A stretch of DNA of 17,117 nt from an uncultured Acetatifactor sp. GTDB lineage: Bacteria > Bacillota > Clostridia > Lachnospirales > Lachnospiraceae. Both the position numbers and the translations under genes were made by a program. Each line of letters begins with the position of its first letter. Position 1 is the stretch's first letter. Positions 13,625 to 17,117 of the stretch are shown here, piece by piece. The stretch spans positions 1 to 17,117 of the forward strand of contig CAJUJU010000072.1 of NCBI GenBank assembly GCA_910586835.1. Direction: 5' to 3'. Under the pieces are notes generated by a model. The model saw only the letters and a list, made by a program, of their open reading frames with translations. It was not told the DNA's origin and searched no databases.

Positions 13625-15610
13625 ATGAAGAAGAGACTGTTTCTTCTGCCGAGTATGGCGGTGAATAATATACGGAAGAACGGATCCACTTATTTTCCCT
13701 ACATTGGAGTCAGCATCTTTGCCATGTTTACCTTTTTCGTGTTTGACCTGATCCGAAAGAACGATGTGATGCGGACGATTCCAAAGGCGGCTTATGCCAA
13801 TGGTCTGGTTGCTGTGGGATTTGTCCTGTTGATGCTGATCATGGTGCCATTTCTGTATTATACCAACAGCTTCCTGATTAAGCGCAGAAAGCAGGAACTG
13901 GGATTGTACAGCATTTTGGGCATGGAAAAAAAGCACATCGGTGTCATGATGTTTTGGGAAAGTCTGATTGTATACGGAATTGTGATGGCCGGCGCCATCG
14001 TGCTGGGGCTTTTGTTTTCCAGACTGATTTTTCTGCTGCTTCTAAACCTGGCAGGATTGCCGGTGGAGGCACATTTTTCGGTAAGTCCGGTGGCCATAGT
14101 GGATGCTTTGGTGTTTTATGCCTTTGTGACGGGATTGAATCTTTTTGTGAATCTGGTGCAGGTGGGTAAGGCGAGACCGGTAGAGCTGATGAGCGGTTCC
14201 AGAAAAGGAGAGAAGGAGCCGAAACACATCTGGTTTTTCGGGTTTGCAGGGCTTCTGGCACTGGGAGCAGGTTATTATATGGCCGTCGCCTCAAAGATGG
14301 ATGGCATGATATTTGCGAACTTTTTTCTGGCTGTCTTCCTGGTGGTGCTGGGCACTTACTTTTTGTTTACCTCCGGCAGCATTGCCCTGCTGCGGTTTCT
14401 GAAGCGGAGGAAACGCTTTTATTACAGGACGGAAAATTTTGTGACGGTTTCAGGTATGCTTTACCGGATGAAAAAGAGTGCGGCCAGCCTTTCCAACATC
14501 TGTATTTTTGGTACGATGACCATGATTACGCTGATCTGTACCGTCAGTCTGTGGCTGTGTACGGATTCTATTATTCAACTGTCATATCCCCACAGCTTCT
14601 CGGCATCTTTTCTGGGGAATCAGGATGAGGCGGCTCTTTGGGCGCAGTTGGAAGAGATTGCGAAAGACACGGGAGTGACATATAACGATTATGTGTGCAG
14701 CAGTTTTGTGCAGGTGACGGCCTGCCGGGAGGGGAGCAGGTTTTCTCCCAAGTCTTCAGAGAGTGCGCCCGGTTATCCGGACTGGTATATAGTAAAGCTG
14801 ATGGATGCCGCGGCGTACGGCCGCATGGAGGGCCAGGCGGTGGAGCTGGAGCCCGGGGAGGCGCTTGTCTTTTCCACCGGTCCGGATTACGGCAATGATG
14901 AGATTTTCATCGGAGAGACGACCTGGCGGGTAAAGGAAGAACTGACCCGGAGCAGGATTGCACGGAAGGTGGAAGCGGATGAGTTTAACAACTGGTATCT
15001 GGTGATATTGCCGGATGAGGCAGCACTCGGTCAGGCTGCGGCAGTCTTCGGACTGAACCTGTCTGAAAACAGGCTGTTTAAAATGGAAGTGAGTCCGGAG
15101 GGAGAGACGGAGGCGGTGGAGGCTTTCTGTCGGGAAGCGGATGCACAGTTCAGACAGGTGGAAGGCTATGCGGGCTGCAGGGATAACAGGGAAAATATGG
15201 AAAGTGAGGAGGGAATGTACGGAGGCCTTCTGTTTATCGGTATCTTCTTTGGCTCTATCTTTCTGATCTGCCTGTTGATTATCATGTATTACAAGCAGAT
15301 TACGGAGGGATTTGAGGATCAGAAAAATTTTGAAATCATGCAGAAAGTGGGGATGAGCGATGCGGAGATCCGCAAGACGATCCGGAAGCAGATATTATTG
15401 GTATTTACATTACCTCTGGCGGGTGCGGTATGCCATACGCTTATTGGTATGAGGATGGTAATGCTGTTGATGGCGGCCATCAGATGTGTGGAGACAGGAG
15501 TGATTCTGGGCTGTACTGCCGGAATCTGCATAGTGTTTGCCGTTTTTTACAGCATCTGCTACAAGAGAACTTCAGCGACTTATTACAGGATCGTGAAAAA
15601 GATGGGATAA
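13625..15610 (+). CDS. ABC transporter permease, BceB-like (FtsX family)
   Basis: 661-aa permease with the BceB layout: about ten membrane segments and one large extracellular domain. Segments lie at about 24-42, 61-80, 108-130, 135-145, 155-178, 203-222, 231-255 and 291-313. The outside domain (about 315-530) is followed by three more (about 532-555, 585-610, 620-645). The cytoplasmic loop RRKQELGLYSILGMEKKHIG (about 88-106) is typical of FtsX permeases, and DQKNFEIMQKVGMSDAEIR is its C-terminal repeat. The outside domain is the part that decides antibiotic specificity in the family, so the substrate cannot be read from sequence alone. It starts directly after the ATPase stop. Confidence 0.94.
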   Translation: MKKRLFLLPSMAVNNIRKNGSTYFPYIGVSIFAMFTFFVFDLIRKNDVMRTIPKAAYANGLVAVGFVLLMLIMVPFLYYTNSFLIKRRKQELGLYSILGMEKKHIGVMMFWESLIVYGIVMAGAIVLGLLFSRLIFLLLLNLAGLPVEAHFSVSPVAIVDALVFYAFVTGLNLFVNLVQVGKARPVELMSGSRKGEKEPKHIWFFGFAGLLALGAGYYMAVASKMDGMIFANFFLAVFLVVLGTYFLFTSGSIALLRFLKRRKRFYYRTENFVTVSGMLYRMKKSAASLSNICIFGTMTMITLICTVSLWLCTDSIIQLSYPHSFSASFLGNQDEAALWAQLEEIAKDTGVTYNDYVCSSFVQVTACREGSRFSPKSSESAPGYPDWYIVKLMDAAAYGRMEGQAVELEPGEALVFSTGPDYGNDEIFIGETTWRVKEELTRSRIARKVEADEFNNWYLVILPDEAALGQAAAVFGLNLSENRLFKMEVSPEGETEAVEAFCREADAQFRQVEGYAGCRDNRENMESEEGMYGGLLFIGIFFGSIFLICLLIIMYYKQITEGFEDQKNFEIMQKVGMSDAEIRKTIRKQILLVFTLPLAGAVCHTLIGMRMVMLLMAAIRCVETGVILGCTAGICIVFAVFYSICYKRTSATYYRIVKKMG

Positions 15611-15665
15611 GTGGTTTACGCCGGAAACGAAAGGTTGTCTGTCCTGGGTGCAGGCCGGAAAGCGG

Positions 15666-15694
15666 TTGTGTTTTGCGGGAGGATAACGTATAAT
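15666..15694 (+). promoter_or_regulatory. SigA promoter of yccF-like gene and probably mnmA
   Basis: TTGTGT (15666-15671; 4 of 6), 17 bases, consensus TATAAT (15689-15694). The predicted start is near 15701, giving a leader of about 43 bases before ATG 15744. The rest of the 133-base gap after the permease shows no clear terminator. Confidence 0.62.
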
Positions 15695-15743
15695 GGAGTC
15701 TGTATAAAACCTGAATGCAGGATAGAATATGGGAGGATGATGA

Positions 15744-16100
15744 ATGGGGTGTCTGGGGAATATTCTGTGGCTTGTTCTGGGCGGATTTATCAGCGGGCTC
15801 AGCTGGTGTCTGGCGGGGATTCTGTGTTGTATCACTATTGTGGGAATTCCCTGGGGTGTGCAGTGCTTCAAGTTTGCTCAGCTGGGATTTTTTCCCTTTG
15901 GCAGGGAAGTGGAGTATGGGGGCGGTGTGGGCTCCCTTCTCATGAATATCCTGTGGCTGCTTTTGGGAATTCCGTTGGCTCTGGAATCTGCCGCCTTCGG
16001 GTGCATTCTGTGTGTCACGGTGGTGGGGATTCCCTTTGGGCTGCAGCATTTTAAGATTGCAAAGCTGGCGCTGATGCCCTTTGGAGCAAGGATCCGCTGA
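15744..16100 (+). CDS. yccF: YccF-family (DUF307) inner-membrane protein with two repeats
   Basis: 118-aa membrane protein made of two copies of the YccF domain. NILWLVLGG (6-14) recurs as NILWLLLGI (68-76), and ITIVGIPWG (30-38) with FFPFGREV (49-56) recurs as VTVVGIPFG (91-99) with LMPFGARI (110-117), an offset of about 61 residues. Each copy has two hydrophobic segments. The family is widespread and of unknown function. GGGAGG (15731-15736) lies 7 bases before ATG 15744. It is followed by mnmA after 20 bases, so the two are probably co-transcribed. Confidence 0.88.
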   Translation: MGCLGNILWLVLGGFISGLSWCLAGILCCITIVGIPWGVQCFKFAQLGFFPFGREVEYGGGVGSLLMNILWLLLGIPLALESAAFGCILCVTVVGIPFGLQHFKIAKLALMPFGARIR

Positions 16101-16120
16101 CGCGGCAGAAGGGAATGGAT

Positions 16121-17117
16121 GTGAAAAAGAAGGTCATAGTGGGAATGTCAGGAGGGGTTGATTCCTCCGTGGCGGCATATCTTTTAAAGGAAGAGGGATA
16201 TGATGTGGTGGGGATCACCATGCGTCTTTGGCAGGATGGGGAGGAAGCGGACGGAGAGAGAGGCTGCTGCAGCCTGACTGCTGCGGAGGACGCCAGGCAG
16301 GTGGCGGAAAAGCTTGGGATCCCGCATTATGTGATGAATTTTCAACAGGAGTTCAAAAGCTGTGTGGTGGATCCTTTTGTGGAGGAATATCTGCGGGGAC
16401 ATACGCCGAATCCCTGCATTCTGTGTAATCGACATGTCAAATGGGAGACGCTGCTGCGCCGTGGCCTTGCTTTGGGGGCGGAGTATATTGCCACGGGACA
16501 CTATGCCAGGATTGACCGGCTTCCCGGGGGACGTTACGCTCTGCGCAGTTCTGTGACTGCTGCAAAGGATCAGACGTATGCCCTTTATAACCTGACACAG
16601 GAACAGTTGAAACATACCCTGATGCCGGTGGGAGAGTATACCAAGGAGCAGATACGGATGCTGGCACAGAAGGCAGGGCTTCCCGTTGCCAGAAAGCCGG
16701 ACAGCCAGGAAATCTGTTTCATACCGGACAATGATTATGCAGGCTTTATCGACCGCCAGGCGGGTGAACGGGTTCCGGCTCCCGGAAATTTTGTGACGGC
16801 TGCGGGGCAGGTACTGGGCAGGCACAAAGGCATTACTCATTATACCATAGGACAGCGCAGGGGGTTGGAGCTGCCCATGGGAGAGCGGGTGTTTGTGACA
16901 GAGATCAGGCCTGAGACCAACCAGGTGGTCATCGGGAGAAACGAAGATACGTTCGTGTCGGAAGTAATCTGTGACAGGGTGAACTTCATGTCGGTGGAGG
17001 ATCTGGAAGGTCCGGTGCGTGCCAGGGCAAAGATCCGTTATAACCACGGCGGTGAGTGCTGTACGCTGGAGCGTTGTCAGGGGCTGTCTGAAAGTCTGGA
17101 AGGAGTCTGTGTGAGAT
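16121..17117 (+). CDS. mnmA: MnmA, tRNA-specific 2-thiouridylase (3' end missing)
   Basis: Adds sulfur to position 2 of wobble uridine 34 in Lys, Glu and Gln tRNAs, using ATP and a persulfide relayed from a cysteine desulfurase. About 332 of roughly 360 residues are present; the window ends inside the gene. PP-loop SGGVDSS (10-16) binds ATP. Catalytic Cys102 lies in NPCILCN and the second catalytic Cys199 in SQEICFIP, the same numbers as in the E. coli enzyme. THYTIGQRRGL marks the central domain, followed by the C-terminal beta-barrel. Start: GTG 16121 has AAGGGA (16109-16114) 6 bases upstream; ATG 16115 is in frame but touches that site. IscS in this window is a likely sulfur donor. Confidence 0.95.
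   Translation, partial: MKKKVIVGMSGGVDSSVAAYLLKEEGYDVVGITMRLWQDGEEADGERGCCSLTAAEDARQVAEKLGIPHYVMNFQQEFKSCVVDPFVEEYLRGHTPNPCILCNRHVKWETLLRRGLALGAEYIATGHYARIDRLPGGRYALRSSVTAAKDQTYALYNLTQEQLKHTLMPVGEYTKEQIRMLAQKAGLPVARKPDSQEICFIPDNDYAGFIDRQAGERVPAPGNFVTAAGQVLGRHKGITHYTIGQRRGLELPMGERVFVTEIRPETNQVVIGRNEDTFVSEVICDRVNFMSVEDLEGPVRARAKIRYNHGGECCTLERCQGLSESLEGVCVR

Noticed and set aside
12725..13936. A 403-codon open frame on the minus strand
   Set aside because: It lies opposite the ABC ATPase and the permease start, whose motifs are unmistakable. Its translation is low in complexity, rich in His, Gln and Ser and has no domain; it is a mirror of the codon bias of the true genes.
1..17117. CRISPR, IS elements, tRNA/rRNA genes, riboswitches
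   Set aside because: I looked for repeat-spacer patterns, terminal inverted repeats with transposase motifs, tRNA-like ends and long structured leaders, and saw none. By-eye reading could miss short or degenerate examples.

Overview
The window reads as chromosomal DNA from an endospore-forming clostridium, most likely a Lachnospiraceae member. It carries spoIIGA, sigE and sigG, a SpoVB-type flippase, strong GGAGG-type ribosome sites, and protein sequences of the Clostridia type. The family-level placement is an inference. There are no tRNA or rRNA genes, CRISPR arrays, insertion sequences or phage genes. Most of the content is core housekeeping and sporulation genes, with several envelope genes placed between them.

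Layout. 1-1776: a terminator for an unseen upstream gene, a Spo0A-type promoter with an over-long spacer, then spoIIGA and sigE, which overlap. SpoIIGA is the protease that activates pro-SigE in the mother cell. 1780-4479: a promoter and three overlapping genes: an unrecognised 107-aa protein, a VanZ-family membrane protein and a large polytopic membrane protein. 4487-5266 (minus): sigG, the late forespore sigma factor, convergent with that cassette and preceded by a forespore-type promoter. 5446-6195: a cysteine-rich YlmC/YmxH-family PRC-barrel protein and nrdR, with a repeated palindrome between them. 6214-7566 (minus): a SpoVB-family flippase. 7610-9281: a consensus promoter, then an iscS/nifS cysteine desulfurase overlapping an iscU/nifU scaffold gene. 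9341-10981: a DUF6020-like membrane protein. 11041-15610: a complete Bce-type peptide-antibiotic sensing and resistance module (response regulator, short-loop histidine kinase, ABC ATPase, 661-aa permease) with a candidate operator, terminator and promoter between kinase and transporter. 15666-16100: a promoter and a two-repeat YccF protein. 16121-17117: mnmA, cut by the window end.

How the genes work together. SpoIIGA/SigE and SigG run the mother-cell and forespore programmes, and the SpoVB-like protein probably serves cortex synthesis. IscS and IscU build Fe-S clusters, and IscS-type enzymes also supply sulfur to MnmA, so finding both in one neighbourhood is sensible although about 6.8 kb of envelope genes separates them. 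The Bce module should respond to cell-wall-active peptides.

I see no clearly new multi-gene system. The best leads are regulatory: the spoIIG-like promoter, the BceR-like operator cluster, and the paired TGTTAAACA palindromes before nrdR. The unknown cassette between sigE and sigG is also worth attention.
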